Shown piece after piece: positions 43,701-54,453 of a DNA stretch of 64,000 nt. Location of the stretch: contig NZ_WJFD01000004.1 of the NCBI RefSeq assembly GCF_009647655.1, positions 124,001 to 188,000 on the forward strand, given 5' to 3'. The notes below the pieces were generated by a model. That model searched no databases, had not been told where the DNA came from, and saw nothing but the letters and a program-made list of their open reading frames with translations. Position 1 is the first letter of the stretch. Each line of letters opens with the position of its first letter. Source of the DNA: Chitinophaga sp. SYP-B3965 (GTDB lineage Bacteria > Bacteroidota > Bacteroidia > Chitinophagales > Chitinophagaceae). The position numbers were made by a program, and so were the translations under genes.

Positions 43701-46700
43701 CCGGTACAGATGGTTTTGTTTACACGGTATGTGATAATAAGGGTGGTTGTGCGCAGGGCACCGTAACCATTTCAGTAACGGCACCAGTAGCAGATCTTTC
43801 TGTTACTAAAATAGCTACGCCTGCGCAGGTGGTAGCAGGTTCTCCATTATCCTATACCATCACTGTTACCAATGCAGGCCCTTCCACCATTCTTGCCGCT
43901 GAAAGATTTTTGGTAGAAGATAATCTTCCTGCGGAATTCACAGCAGATACCTATACTGCCAGCGAGGGAACATTTGATGCAGTGAGTGGTGGCTGGACCG
44001 GTGTGCAGTTTACACCGGGTAAAAGTATTACGCTCATCATTGCAGGGCATATCAGTGCTTCATTCACCGGTAATTCCATTGTGAATACGGCTAATGTAAC
44101 GCCTCCGCCAAACTTTACAGATCCCACGCCTGCCACCGGCAGTGTAACCACACCAGCCAGCAGGGTGATTGAATTACAGCTCACCAAAACAGATGGTAAA
44201 ACATCCTATGTACCGGGTACTAATACTACTTATACTATCACGGTTACAAACACCGGACCTTCAGATGTAGTGGGTGCACAGGTGAGTGATGTACTTCCTG
44301 CAGGCATTTCCGTTGCATCATGGACAGCAAATGTTTCAGGTGGTGCCAGTGTTCCTGCCAGCAGTGGTACGGGTGCCATCAGCCAGTTAGTGAACATACC
44401 GGTGAATGGCACCATCGTGTATACGTTCACGATGGTAGTGCCACCTGCATTCACCGGTAACCTGGTGAACACGGCAACGGTAAGTACACCATCCGGTTAT
44501 ACAGAAAATAATACAGCCAACAATACAGCTACGGATACAAATACGCCAGACCTGCAATATGATATCAACATTTCTAAAACAGCACCATCAAGTGCAGTGG
44601 CGGGTGCTGCTATTCATTATGAAATAACGATACAGAATGCAGGACCATCCAATGTGGTGAATGCAGCCATTGCAGATGTGGTGCCAGCTTCTGTTCAGAG
44701 CGTTACATGGACGGTGAGTACACAAGGCGCCACCACCGCCAGTGTAGCCAGTGGTACAGGGAACGATATCAGTTTTACCGGCAGCCTTCCTGTTGGCAAT
44801 GCGAATATAATTGTAGTGGCCGTGAATGGTACTATCAGTGCCAGCGCCACCGGTGTAATTCAAAATACGGCGAGTATAACACCATCGGGTAAACCAGTGA
44901 TCAACTCTAACCCGGCTGTCACTACGTTGCTGAAACAAACGGGCCTTACTGTAGTAAAATCCGGCCCTGTTTCAGGAAGCAGTGCTGCGGGTGCTCCAAT
45001 AGAATATATTATTCAGGTCACCAATGCAGGCCCTTCCGATGCAACAAGCATTGTGATCACAGATGTGGTACCTGCAGATGTTACCAACGTTAGCTGGACG
45101 GCCACGCCACGTGGAAGTGCCAGTGTAGTAACAGGCAGCGGTACCGGTAATAATATCAGCACAACAGGTGCTGTTGCTGCCGGTGCTGGTAACATGATAG
45201 AGATCCGTGTGAACGGAACCGTGCGGCCATCTTTCACCGGCGTACTTACCAACGTAGCTACTGCCACACCGCAAACCGGCACACCAGCAACGGATTCAGA
45301 CGTTACAACTATTGAGAATACTCCCGGCCTTGTTATTACAAAAGCAGGCCCCGCACAGGTAGATGCAGGTGGCGCTATTTCATATACTTTATCAATTAGC
45401 AATACCGGGCCATCAGATGCAGTGAATGCAAGCATCACGGATGTTATTCATACAGACATTCAGAATGTACAGTGGACGGCTACCGCAGGTGGTGCAGCTA
45501 CTATACTTTCAGGTGCCACCGGTACAGGAAGTAATGTTGGCTTAACGGCAAATATTCCTGCAGGTAGTGGTAACACTATTACGGTGCAGATAACAGGTAC
45601 GGTGAAGCCAGGCGCATCAGGCAGTGCCAGGAATACGGCCAGTGTGCAGGTACCAGGCCAGCCACCTGTTATATCCAATGAGATCAGCACACCTATCAGT
45701 AACCGCCCCGGCATCTCTATTATCAAAACTGCGGCGGACACGGTGATTGCCGGTGAACAGATCACGTATCTCATAACAGTTCAAAACGCAGGCCCGTCTG
45801 ATGCATTCAATGTAGTGATCAGGGATACATTACCTGCTCAGTTACAACATGCCGTGTTGAATACAGTAGACAATGGTAATGCAGAAGTATTGTCTGATGC
45901 GGTGAACGGCCAGATCGTTGAAGTGAGGGCCAACATTCCTGCTGGCAGCGCCAACAACGTGTTGATAGTAATTAATGCCACAGTAGCTCCTTCTTATACC
46001 GGTGATATTTTCAACAGGGCTACGGCGGTATTGGCCAACGGAGATATTATTCCGAGTGCACAGATAAAAACAGTAGTGAAGAGCGAGCCGCTCATTAAGA
46101 TCTCAAAAGCTGCACCTGCAGAAGTGGCGGCTGGCGATAATATTACTTATGTATTGACGGTGACCAATGAAGGGCATTCTGATGCGCCTGAAGTGAACAT
46201 AGAAGACCTCGTACCTGCGGAGATCAATAATGCTACATGGATAGCGCAAGCAGAGGGTAGCGCATCTGTTTTGTCCGGTGCAAACGGCACTGGTAATGTT
46301 GTAAGGGTAAGAGGTGCATTACCCGCAGATCCGCAGGGCAAGATCATTGTTACCATCACCGGCAAAGTAAACCCTGCTGCTACGGCAAACCTGGCAAACT
46401 TTGCAACTGCCACACCACTGGGCAAACCTACTATCAACTCAGATACAACAGATACCCGGCTTATTTCTGAACCAGCATTACAGATCTCAAAAGCTGCTCC
46501 TGCAGCTGTTTCAGCAGGTAACGCGATTGCTTATACGATCATTGTTAGCAATAACGGTTTGTCTGATGCAAAAAATATAACCATTACGGATCTATTGGAA
46601 GCAGAAGTGAAAAATGCAACATGGACGGCTACAGCTGCTAATGGTGCAACAGTACTGAGTGGCGCAACAGGAAATGGCAGCAATGTAAATGTAACGGGAA

Positions 46701-49700
46701 ATATTCCTGCCGGCAGCGGCACCATCACTATTACTATTAATGCTACAATAGACCCTTCTTTTAAAGGGGTAGCGAATAATACAGCTACTGCAACCGTGAG
46801 TGGCCAGCCACCGGTGAGCAGTAACGCCAATATCAGGATAGATAATACGGCAGCAGTGCGCGTTAAGAAAACAGGCCCGGCTGCTATCATTGCAGGCAAT
46901 CGCCTTACTTATGATCTTGTGATCACCAATGATGGGCCTTCAGATGCCACAAACATTAAGATCTCAGATATAGTCCCTGCAGCTATATTAAATCCTGCCT
47001 GGACGGCTACTGCCATTGGATCAGCTACTTTGTTATCCGGTGCAACCGGGAGTGGTGCTAATATGGAGGTCAGTGGAAATATTCCGTTTGGAAGCGGAAA
47101 CCGTATACAGATCACTATAGCCGGAACAGCAGATCCTGCATTTGAGGGAAATATTACTAACAGCGCAACGGCCAAAGCAGACGATCAGCCGTTGGTATAT
47201 TCAGATACCGTATCAACAAGTATTACCAATAAGCCCAACCTCTCTGTATCTAAACAGGGAAGTGTATCACTTGCAGCCGGCAGCAGGATCAGCTATATAA
47301 TAGCTGTTGCAAACAATGGCCCCGCATCTGATGCAAAGAACATTACTATCACAGATGTAATACCTGCACAAATTAAGAATGCTACATGGGCAGTGGTAAC
47401 AACAGGCAGTACACAGGTATTAAGCGGTAATAGCGGCAGTGGCAATAATGTAACTGTAACGGCCAATATACCTTCTCAGCCTGCTTCCACCCTGAGTATA
47501 TATATAGACGGAGATGTAGACGCTAACTTTACAGGAACAATGGAAAACCATGCCAGTGTGCAGGTTCCGGGTCAGCCATTGCTTGTTTCTGATACAGTGA
47601 GAACTACGGTTACCAATGAAGTGGATATGCAGATAGTGAAGAGCGCACCACCTAAACTGGCGGCAGGTGAGCAGATCACATATACTGTGAATGTCACTAA
47701 TAACGGGCCTTCCAACGCCAAGAACCTGCAAATAAGGGATACCGTACCTGCTGCTATCGCGAATATTACCTGGGTAGCTACTGCCAGTGGTAATGCGCAG
47801 ATCGTTGGCACCGCTAACGGCACTGGCAATATTATCGGTTTAACAGGTAGTTTCCCTCCGGGTGTTGCCAATGCAGTGATCGTAACTGTTACGGGGGTGA
47901 TACAACCTGGTTATACAGGCGCACCAATAGAAAACCGTGCTTACGCTTTACCCGTTGGCAAACCGGTGGTATCAGATACCGCCACTACCATTATAGAAAC
48001 CAGGCCGGGCATCAATATTACCAAGTCTGGCCCCGTTTCCCTGAAAGCTGGTCAGCCGGTTACCTATAATATTCACATCACCAACGCAGGGCCTTCAGAT
48101 GCAATAGGGCTGGCCATAAAAGATACCATCAATGCAGCTATTCTTAATCCTGCATGGACAATTGCAGTGGCTGGTGCAGGCACTACCATAAGCAGTGCCA
48201 GTGGCACCGGCAATATTAATGTAACAGGTAATATTCCTGCAGGCGCAGATCGTGTGATTGATATCACCATAACGGGTGTGCTGGACCCTACCTTTAGCGG
48301 AACTTTTATCAGGAATGTGGCGTATGCAGTGCCGGTTGGTTTACCAGGCGTATCTTCTTCCGTCTTTACCAATACCAGCAAGTCTGCCGATGTACGTATT
48401 TCTAAAAGCGGGCCTTCTAATGCAACCGCCGGGGAGAACATTACATATACCCTGGAAGTTACCAACAACGGGCCTTCCAATGCTACTAACATCAACATAA
48501 AAGATACCTTGAATGCATTGATCACCAATGTAGTCTGGGGAGCTTCCACCACTGGTGGTGCAACTGTGAGCGATGCCGGTAGTGCCGGAAATGTGATCAA
48601 CCTTATCGGTAATCTGCCTGCGGATGGAAGTAAGCTGATCATTACCATCAATGGTAAAATAAATCCCGCAGCACCAAACGGCGCCATCACCAATACGGCG
48701 AGAGTTGTGCCGCCGGCAGGTGTAACAGATTTTGCAGCAGATGCGAGTACTGTTACCACCAGCGTGTTGAGGCAGGCAGATCTTGTGCTCGTGAAAAGCG
48801 GCCCGGCCAACAGGACCGCAGGGGAAAGCATTACTTACAAACTGGTGGTTACAAACAAAGGTTTGTCTGATGTTACCGGAGCAGCTATCATTGATTCCTT
48901 ACCGGCAGATATCCTCAACCCGGTAGTAACTGCAACACAAACGGGTAGTGCCACATCTGTGATCTTACCGATTGTGAATAATGTAGTACGTGTAACGGGC
49001 AATATACCTGCCGGCAGTGCTAATTCTATTACGATCACTATCACCGGCCTGGTAGATCCCGGATCACAACCTGTAGCTATTCGTAATACCGCGAAAGTGC
49101 TGCCTCCAGCTGATGTGACGGAAACCATACCGGAAACAAACACCAGTACCATCCAAACGAATATCACTACTGATGTGGGTGTACTGATCTCAAAATCCGG
49201 TCCTGCATCTGTAAATGTGAAAGATCCTATTACATATACAATTGAGGTCACCAATACCGGCATCTCCCTTGCAAGCCCTGTAAAAATAGCAGACACGATT
49301 CCACCAGAGATCACAGGTGTAACATGGACGGTAGCTGTGGAAGGAGCTGCCACCAGTGCCACACCGCTAAGCGGATCAGGTAATATCATAGCTGTGACAG
49401 GTGCCATTGAAGGGCTTTCTGCAGGGCCGCGCGGACGCATCATCATTACGGTGAACGGAACGGTGAGCACAAGTGCAGGATTAACCATCACCAATACTGC
49501 CAGCGCAGAAATTGATGGTAAGAGAGAAAGCACGGTGATCACCAGCGTAAATAAATCTGTAGATCTTTTCCTGAATAAAACGGCGCCAACCAGTATTGCT
49601 GCGGGCCAGCGGATCGTATATGGATTGACGCTTACCAATAACGGACCTGCGGATGCCGTGGGTGCATCTCTTACAGATAATGTGCCGGCTGGAATACAGA

Positions 49701-52700
49701 ATGTAACCTGGACGGCGACGCCAACCGGTGGCGCAACCGTAAACACGCCTGCCGGTTCTGGTAATAATATTGCAGTAACTGCAGATGTACCTGCCAATAC
49801 AGGGATGGTGTTCTTTAGGATTGAAGGCACCGTAGATCCTGCATATGCCGGTACACTGATCAATACTGCCACCGCAGTGCCTGCTGCCGGTGTTACAGAC
49901 CCACGGCCTGCAACGGTGAGTGTGTCTACTATAGTGAATAAACAAACCGGCCTGTCTATCACTAAATCTGGTCCATCTGTTGTACCAGCTGGTTTGCCTG
50001 TTACATACACACTGAATGTGATGAATGCAGGGCCTTCCAATGCTACTGCCGTAAATATTACAGACCTGGTACCGGTACAGATCACCAATGTAACCTGGTC
50101 TTCTTCCGTAAGCAACGGAGCGCTTGTAACTGCCAATGGAACCGGTACCGGCAACCCGGTAGCGTTAACAGCCAACATACCCGCAAATGGTGCTGTGGTG
50201 GTAAGGATAGAAGGAACGGCCGATCCGTTGTTTAATGGTACTATCAGCAACGTAGCCACCGCAGGTAATAATGATCAAACGGTGATCAGTGATTCACTTA
50301 AAACACAGATCAGCTATTCACCTACACTGGAGATCTCTAAATCCGGCCCTGCTAATATCAATGCAGGTGAACGTATTAATTATGTGATCACACTTTCCAA
50401 CAACGGGCCATCCGTTGCGCAAAATATAAATGTAGTGGATGTGATACCAACTGCATTGCAGGACGTTAAATGGTCTGCCGTAGCAAATGGTACTGCAGCC
50501 ATCAGTGGTGGTGATCTTACAGATCAAACAGGTAATGTTGGTTTTGCGGCTACTTTACCTGCGGGCACCACCAACAATATCATCATCACCGTGAATGCAC
50601 AGGTGGATCCTGATGCGGTAGGTAATATCATGAACATTGCACGTGCCATTCCGGGAGGAGGATTACCGGAAACAGCAGATACAGTGGTGACCGCTATCCG
50701 GAATATACCCACATTACGCCTGGAAAAATCCGCTCCTGGAGCAGTAAGTTCCGGCAGTGAGCTGAACTTTAGTATCAATGTATTTAATGATGGTCCTTCC
50801 AATGCGAAGAACGTAACCATCACGGATACATTATCTGCCCAAATGCAGAACGTTACCTGGTCTGCCACAGGGGTGGGTGCAGCTACGATCATTGGCGGAA
50901 ATCTTGTGAACCAAACCGGGAATGTGAACTTCGTGGCCAACATACCTTCCGGTACTGCGAACATCATTAGTGTAACTATTAATGGTAAAACAGCTGCTGC
51001 ATTTGCCGGTGTACTGCAAAACACTGCTTATGCCAAACCATTAGGTGAACCACTGGTAGCATCCAATACTACCAGCACTACTTTAACAAATCAACCGGGA
51101 TTACGCATCATCAAAAATGGCCCGCAAACTGCCAGCGCAGGTACTGGTATCAGTTATATGATAGAGCTTTCCAACAGCGGCCCATCTGATGCAGCAAACG
51201 TAACAGTAGCAGATGTGATCCCTGCGCAATTGAAAAATGCATTGTGGTCTGCAACCGCAACCGGCAGTGCTTCCATTACCGGTGGAAATATTACAGACAG
51301 CAATGGCGATGTGAATTTCACAGCCAGCATTCCTGCAGGAGATGGCAACCGTGTAGCAGTAACTATCAGAGGAACATTGGATGCAGGAGATACAAATACC
51401 GTCACTAACATTGCCACATACACAATACCCGGAGCGCCACTGGTAAGCAGTACACCTGTTGTAACAAAAGTTACGCTGGACCCTGGTATTGAACTGAGTA
51501 AATCAGGGCCGGACAGTATTGCAGCAGGGAACCGTGTACGTTATGTGATCATGGTAGAAAATACAGGGCCTTCCAATAGTGGTAACATCAATATTACAGA
51601 TACAGTGCCTGTTCCTATCCGTGGTATTACATGGACGGCCACCGCTACAGGAACCGCTACTATTCAGGGAGCCGCTAATGGTGCAGGTAATCTCATCAGC
51701 CTGCCGGTGAATATTCCTGCAGGCAGTGGTAATACTATCATGCTCACTGTTGAAGGCACTGTTCCTGCAACATATGCAGGCCAGTTGAAGAATATTGCCA
51801 CCGCTAAAACAGGAAATGTGGTGCTCTCCATAGATTCCATTACCACACTGGCTTATGTAAGCACCAACCTGAATATTACAAAATCAGGGCCGCAGGTGAT
51901 AGCAGCTGGTTTACCTGTGCAATATACCGTGAGCGTTAATAACAGCGGTGTATCTGATGCCACTAATGTAACGATCAAAGACCTGGTGCCTCCTCAGATC
52001 AGGAATGTAGAATGGACGGCAACCTTACAGGGAGCAGCACAACTGATCAATAATAGCCCGGCTAACGGAACAGGTAATGATATTCAATTACAGGCCTACA
52101 TTCCTGCAGGTACAAATAATGTGATACAGATTGAAGTGAACGGAACAGTTGATCCTGGCTTTACAGGTACCATGCTCAATACGGCCATTGCCGGAAATAT
52201 AAATGGCGATGCAGATACAGCTGCTGTAAGTACAAGTGTAACAAAAGAAGGCCGTATCCTGATCAATAAAACAGGCCCGCTGAAGATCGCTGCAGGCAAT
52301 ACGGTGAGTTATAACCTCAGTATCACCAATGCAGGGCCTTCAGACCTGGAGGACCTTGATATTACAGATGTGGTGTCTCCTGCTATTACAGATGTGAACT
52401 GGACTACTTCCACTACCGGTAATGCTCTCGTAACAGTTGGCAAAACCGGCCAGGGAAATAATGTGGTGATCAGGGGAAATATAGCCGGTGATGTGGGCAA
52501 TACCATAACGGTGCAGATCACAGGTAAATTAAATGCAGATGCAACCGGCAGTATCACCAATATGGCCTTCGTTAAAAAACCGGATGGCAGCGTAGATCAT
52601 TCAGATACGGCAACGACACAAATAGAACAGGAAGCAGATCTGCAGATAAAGAAAGTAGCACCGGATAAAGAAGATGCCGGTACGCCAATGGAATATGTAG

Positions 52701-54436
52701 TGACCTTGCAAAACAATGGCCCTGCCAATATCAAAAACATGACGGTGAGGGATACTGTAGCTGCACAGCTCACCAATGTTACCTGGACGGCTGCTACCAG
52801 CGGTAATGCAACGGTGAGTACACCAAATGGTACAGGTAATCTCATTGTTTTCAATGCAGATCTTGCTGCCGGTAGTGCCAACCAGATCCGCTTGCGGATC
52901 ACCGGTACTATTGACCCTTCATTTGCCGGTATTGTGTCAAATATGGCAGTAGCAGAAACTACAACGGGCAAACGGATCACTTCCAATATCACAGAAACAG
53001 TTGTCGGCAGAAATGCGGATATCTCCATCACTAAAACAGGAAAGGATAACGTGATCAATACAGACAGTATGTCTTACATCATCACTGCATCCAATGCAGG
53101 TCCCGGGGTGGCAGATGGAGCTGTGATCACAGATCAGTTGCCCGCAGCCATGAATAACATCAACGCAAGGGTGGTAGGTACAACAGGCAATGCAGGAAAC
53201 GTAACACTTAGTGTGGTGAATAAACTACTGAGTGGAACAGTGGGAACTTTCCCTGCCGGAAGTAGTGTAAGGATCCTGGTATCCGGTACAGTGAGCGGAA
53301 CCGGGCGAATGACGAATATAGCTTCCATTGCTCCGCCATCACGTGTACAGGATGCAGATACCGCAGATAATAAAACACCGGGTGTAAATACAGACATCGT
53401 ACCGCAAACAAAACTGAAGGCTACGAAGGAAATATTAACCGCTGCACCTTATCCTGTTGGCAGCACCATTCGTTACAGGTTAACAGTGAATAACCCTGGC
53501 CTGCTGGCATTAAACCCTGTTGTTTTCACAGACCAGTTACCTGCACGCACCAAAGTGTCTGCCCCTGTTATAACAGCGCCTGCAAAAGGAACGGCGGTGT
53601 ATAATGCAAATACACAGCAGATAAATTGGAACATTGGTTTAATGGATGGCAACACCAGCGCACAACTGGAATATGCATTAACGATCATAGATACGGGCGC
53701 TATTTCCAACAAAGCAGTAGTAGATGTTCCGGGCACCAATGGTTTCACACCAGCCATCCCGGATTCAGGGTTGATCAATGTTACGAGCGAATACCTGGCT
53801 AATCTGAAAGTGGTGAAAGAGCTGAATACGGCGGCGCCTTATAAGATCAGGGACGTTGTTACGTTCACCATCACTTTAACGAATGCAGGGCCGAATAAAG
53901 CTACACGTGTTATTGTGGAAGATGTGATTGCCGCCAACCTGGATGTTCCGAGAGATATCATTGTAAGTGCTGGTGCTACCAGCTACGATCCAGGCACCCG
54001 CCGTTTTATATGGACGCTGGATAGCCTGGCCGCAAATGGCACCGCCACCTTACGATTCGGTATCAGGATCAACAGCGGGGGTAGTGTTACCAACACGGCC
54101 AGCGGTACATCCGCAGAAAAAGACCTGGTGCCGGGAGATAATACTGCTGTGGTGCCAGAACAACCCATCACCGGAGAAGTAGTGTTCATTCCGAACACCT
54201 TCACACCAAACGGAGATGGCAAGAACGATAAACTCGTGATCCTGGATATCACGAAATTCCCAGGCTCTGCTTTGGTAGTGTATAACCGTTGGGGAAACAT
54301 AGTATATCAATCCAAAGATTATCAAAACCAATGGAATGGTTCCGGACTGAATGAAGGAACCTACTACTATACCCTGGAAGTAAAAACACCACAAGGTGTG
54401 AGAGTATTTAAAGGATGGATTGAATTGTTACGATAG
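40766..54436 (+). CDS. Giant DUF11-repeat surface protein with CHU_C type IX sorting domain
   Basis: 4556 residues. Signal peptide (AARFIFILLFSLLPLQYAMAQ region). Residues about 35-350 are beta-rich with SprB-repeat-like features. Residues about 352-777 are five PKD/Ig-like repeats of about 85 residues (AGNDQ.LCNVT...GTYIFRWTI...C), the first four with paired Cys, the fifth lacking LCNV. Then comes one DUF11 repeat, a cadherin-like domain at about 912-1008 (NNPPVANNDQYTT), and 27 more DUF11 repeats of about 130 residues (pattern: L.ITKSGP, AG..I.Y.I.V.N.GPSDA, W.A, NIPAG). I saw no Cys after the cadherin domain. CHU_C domain at about 4472-4556 begins FIPNTFTPNGDGKNDKL, the gliding-motility-type T9SS type B signal. 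It should be a very long cell-surface fibre or adhesin, exported by type IX secretion. PorP/SprF and OmpA genes follow. Confidence 0.95.
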   Translation: MGNFYNFFRAIEISKAARFIFILLFSLLPLQYAMAQATCSDPQRVCETINFPAKTNTTSLGTIRCLVTTPNPTYLFFEVATAGNATIRETNSTNVDVDFTLLGPYSSVSNMLAACGNLLGNAQPVESCSYSTNASENITFTGAVVGEFYLLIITNFENKATNINLAKTAGSGNATFKCCTLDATAVATPDCTGSSGSITVTATNTSTNVQYSKDNGATFQTSNVFNGLTPATYSLVVKDDSRCVKYLTATVAQPVQNNIVTPPSQDLCINTQPATLQGTTPTGATGTYTYLWQQSTTSATAGFTTAAGVNNQQNYTPGLITQTTWYRRVVTSGPCSSTTTGVPVNITQATTIAAAGNDQGLCNVTSVTLAGNTPAAGTGTGTWTKQSGPAAVITTPSSASTTVTGLTPGTYIFRWTITNTPCGSNFDEVQVVVNSLPIAAAAGNDQNLCNVTSTTFAGNAPPTGTTSTGAWSKISGPAATITNAASPTSTVTGLTPGTYVFRWTIFNGTCTPTTDDVTIVVNALPTASNAGTDQSLCNVTAATLGGNTPVAGTGVWTKVSGPTATITNPANATTSVTGLTPGTYIFRWTISSGNCTASSDDVQVTIAANPTTANAGLDQTLCNVTSTTMAANAAASGTGQWFPISGPTTPVFTTPASPTTTVTGLVAGTYEFVWVINNAPCAASTDNVKVVINASPSVANAGADKTQYNSGAFVMTANTPTVGVGTWTVVTGSATIANPNAPNSNITIAPNTTATLRWTISNGNCTASTDDVTLTYTLNTDLKITKSDVGSVYQTGKKVVYTITVENLGPSDAQGFSIQDNLPAQLENYTWSAQADGNGVGITPSTGTGSINALGTIPFAAGNKIVITVEGFVKPGVVGAAVIPNSASVTATAGVTDPVPGNNSSAVTGTVQNNPPVANNDQYTTVRDVAVSGNVLTNDTDPENDPLTVTITPVTPPAHGTLLLNANGTFTYTPTPGFAGTDGFVYTVCDNKGGCAQGTVTISVTAPVADLSVTKIATPAQVVAGSPLSYTITVTNAGPSTILAAERFLVEDNLPAEFTADTYTASEGTFDAVSGGWTGVQFTPGKSITLIIAGHISASFTGNSIVNTANVTPPPNFTDPTPATGSVTTPASRVIELQLTKTDGKTSYVPGTNTTYTITVTNTGPSDVVGAQVSDVLPAGISVASWTANVSGGASVPASSGTGAISQLVNIPVNGTIVYTFTMVVPPAFTGNLVNTATVSTPSGYTENNTANNTATDTNTPDLQYDINISKTAPSSAVAGAAIHYEITIQNAGPSNVVNAAIADVVPASVQSVTWTVSTQGATTASVASGTGNDISFTGSLPVGNANIIVVAVNGTISASATGVIQNTASITPSGKPVINSNPAVTTLLKQTGLTVVKSGPVSGSSAAGAPIEYIIQVTNAGPSDATSIVITDVVPADVTNVSWTATPRGSASVVTGSGTGNNISTTGAVAAGAGNMIEIRVNGTVRPSFTGVLTNVATATPQTGTPATDSDVTTIENTPGLVITKAGPAQVDAGGAISYTLSISNTGPSDAVNASITDVIHTDIQNVQWTATAGGAATILSGATGTGSNVGLTANIPAGSGNTITVQITGTVKPGASGSARNTASVQVPGQPPVISNEISTPISNRPGISIIKTAADTVIAGEQITYLITVQNAGPSDAFNVVIRDTLPAQLQHAVLNTVDNGNAEVLSDAVNGQIVEVRANIPAGSANNVLIVINATVAPSYTGDIFNRATAVLANGDIIPSAQIKTVVKSEPLIKISKAAPAEVAAGDNITYVLTVTNEGHSDAPEVNIEDLVPAEINNATWIAQAEGSASVLSGANGTGNVVRVRGALPADPQGKIIVTITGKVNPAATANLANFATATPLGKPTINSDTTDTRLISEPALQISKAAPAAVSAGNAIAYTIIVSNNGLSDAKNITITDLLEAEVKNATWTATAANGATVLSGATGNGSNVNVTGNIPAGSGTITITINATIDPSFKGVANNTATATVSGQPPVSSNANIRIDNTAAVRVKKTGPAAIIAGNRLTYDLVITNDGPSDATNIKISDIVPAAILNPAWTATAIGSATLLSGATGSGANMEVSGNIPFGSGNRIQITIAGTADPAFEGNITNSATAKADDQPLVYSDTVSTSITNKPNLSVSKQGSVSLAAGSRISYIIAVANNGPASDAKNITITDVIPAQIKNATWAVVTTGSTQVLSGNSGSGNNVTVTANIPSQPASTLSIYIDGDVDANFTGTMENHASVQVPGQPLLVSDTVRTTVTNEVDMQIVKSAPPKLAAGEQITYTVNVTNNGPSNAKNLQIRDTVPAAIANITWVATASGNAQIVGTANGTGNIIGLTGSFPPGVANAVIVTVTGVIQPGYTGAPIENRAYALPVGKPVVSDTATTIIETRPGINITKSGPVSLKAGQPVTYNIHITNAGPSDAIGLAIKDTINAAILNPAWTIAVAGAGTTISSASGTGNINVTGNIPAGADRVIDITITGVLDPTFSGTFIRNVAYAVPVGLPGVSSSVFTNTSKSADVRISKSGPSNATAGENITYTLEVTNNGPSNATNINIKDTLNALITNVVWGASTTGGATVSDAGSAGNVINLIGNLPADGSKLIITINGKINPAAPNGAITNTARVVPPAGVTDFAADASTVTTSVLRQADLVLVKSGPANRTAGESITYKLVVTNKGLSDVTGAAIIDSLPADILNPVVTATQTGSATSVILPIVNNVVRVTGNIPAGSANSITITITGLVDPGSQPVAIRNTAKVLPPADVTETIPETNTSTIQTNITTDVGVLISKSGPASVNVKDPITYTIEVTNTGISLASPVKIADTIPPEITGVTWTVAVEGAATSATPLSGSGNIIAVTGAIEGLSAGPRGRIIITVNGTVSTSAGLTITNTASAEIDGKRESTVITSVNKSVDLFLNKTAPTSIAAGQRIVYGLTLTNNGPADAVGASLTDNVPAGIQNVTWTATPTGGATVNTPAGSGNNIAVTADVPANTGMVFFRIEGTVDPAYAGTLINTATAVPAAGVTDPRPATVSVSTIVNKQTGLSITKSGPSVVPAGLPVTYTLNVMNAGPSNATAVNITDLVPVQITNVTWSSSVSNGALVTANGTGTGNPVALTANIPANGAVVVRIEGTADPLFNGTISNVATAGNNDQTVISDSLKTQISYSPTLEISKSGPANINAGERINYVITLSNNGPSVAQNINVVDVIPTALQDVKWSAVANGTAAISGGDLTDQTGNVGFAATLPAGTTNNIIITVNAQVDPDAVGNIMNIARAIPGGGLPETADTVVTAIRNIPTLRLEKSAPGAVSSGSELNFSINVFNDGPSNAKNVTITDTLSAQMQNVTWSATGVGAATIIGGNLVNQTGNVNFVANIPSGTANIISVTINGKTAAAFAGVLQNTAYAKPLGEPLVASNTTSTTLTNQPGLRIIKNGPQTASAGTGISYMIELSNSGPSDAANVTVADVIPAQLKNALWSATATGSASITGGNITDSNGDVNFTASIPAGDGNRVAVTIRGTLDAGDTNTVTNIATYTIPGAPLVSSTPVVTKVTLDPGIELSKSGPDSIAAGNRVRYVIMVENTGPSNSGNINITDTVPVPIRGITWTATATGTATIQGAANGAGNLISLPVNIPAGSGNTIMLTVEGTVPATYAGQLKNIATAKTGNVVLSIDSITTLAYVSTNLNITKSGPQVIAAGLPVQYTVSVNNSGVSDATNVTIKDLVPPQIRNVEWTATLQGAAQLINNSPANGTGNDIQLQAYIPAGTNNVIQIEVNGTVDPGFTGTMLNTAIAGNINGDADTAAVSTSVTKEGRILINKTGPLKIAAGNTVSYNLSITNAGPSDLEDLDITDVVSPAITDVNWTTSTTGNALVTVGKTGQGNNVVIRGNIAGDVGNTITVQITGKLNADATGSITNMAFVKKPDGSVDHSDTATTQIEQEADLQIKKVAPDKEDAGTPMEYVVTLQNNGPANIKNMTVRDTVAAQLTNVTWTAATSGNATVSTPNGTGNLIVFNADLAAGSANQIRLRITGTIDPSFAGIVSNMAVAETTTGKRITSNITETVVGRNADISITKTGKDNVINTDSMSYIITASNAGPGVADGAVITDQLPAAMNNINARVVGTTGNAGNVTLSVVNKLLSGTVGTFPAGSSVRILVSGTVSGTGRMTNIASIAPPSRVQDADTADNKTPGVNTDIVPQTKLKATKEILTAAPYPVGSTIRYRLTVNNPGLLALNPVVFTDQLPARTKVSAPVITAPAKGTAVYNANTQQINWNIGLMDGNTSAQLEYALTIIDTGAISNKAVVDVPGTNGFTPAIPDSGLINVTSEYLANLKVVKELNTAAPYKIRDVVTFTITLTNAGPNKATRVIVEDVIAANLDVPRDIIVSAGATSYDPGTRRFIWTLDSLAANGTATLRFGIRINSGGSVTNTASGTSAEKDLVPGDNTAVVPEQPITGEVVFIPNTFTPNGDGKNDKLVILDITKFPGSALVVYNRWGNIVYQSKDYQNQWNGSGLNEGTYYYTLEVKTPQGVRVFKGWIELLR

Positions 54437-54453
54437 CTATTAAAAGAACATCT

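Noticed and set aside
48073..48831. Second long minus-strand frame (252 codons) in the giant gene
   Set aside because: Same reason: a low-complexity shadow of the DUF11 repeats.
48835..50259. Long open frame (474 codons) on the minus strand inside the giant gene
   Set aside because: It mirrors the repetitive, compositionally biased plus-strand repeats (other minus frames in the gene behave the same way). It lacks a signal peptide, start context or recognisable motif, so it is a shadow.
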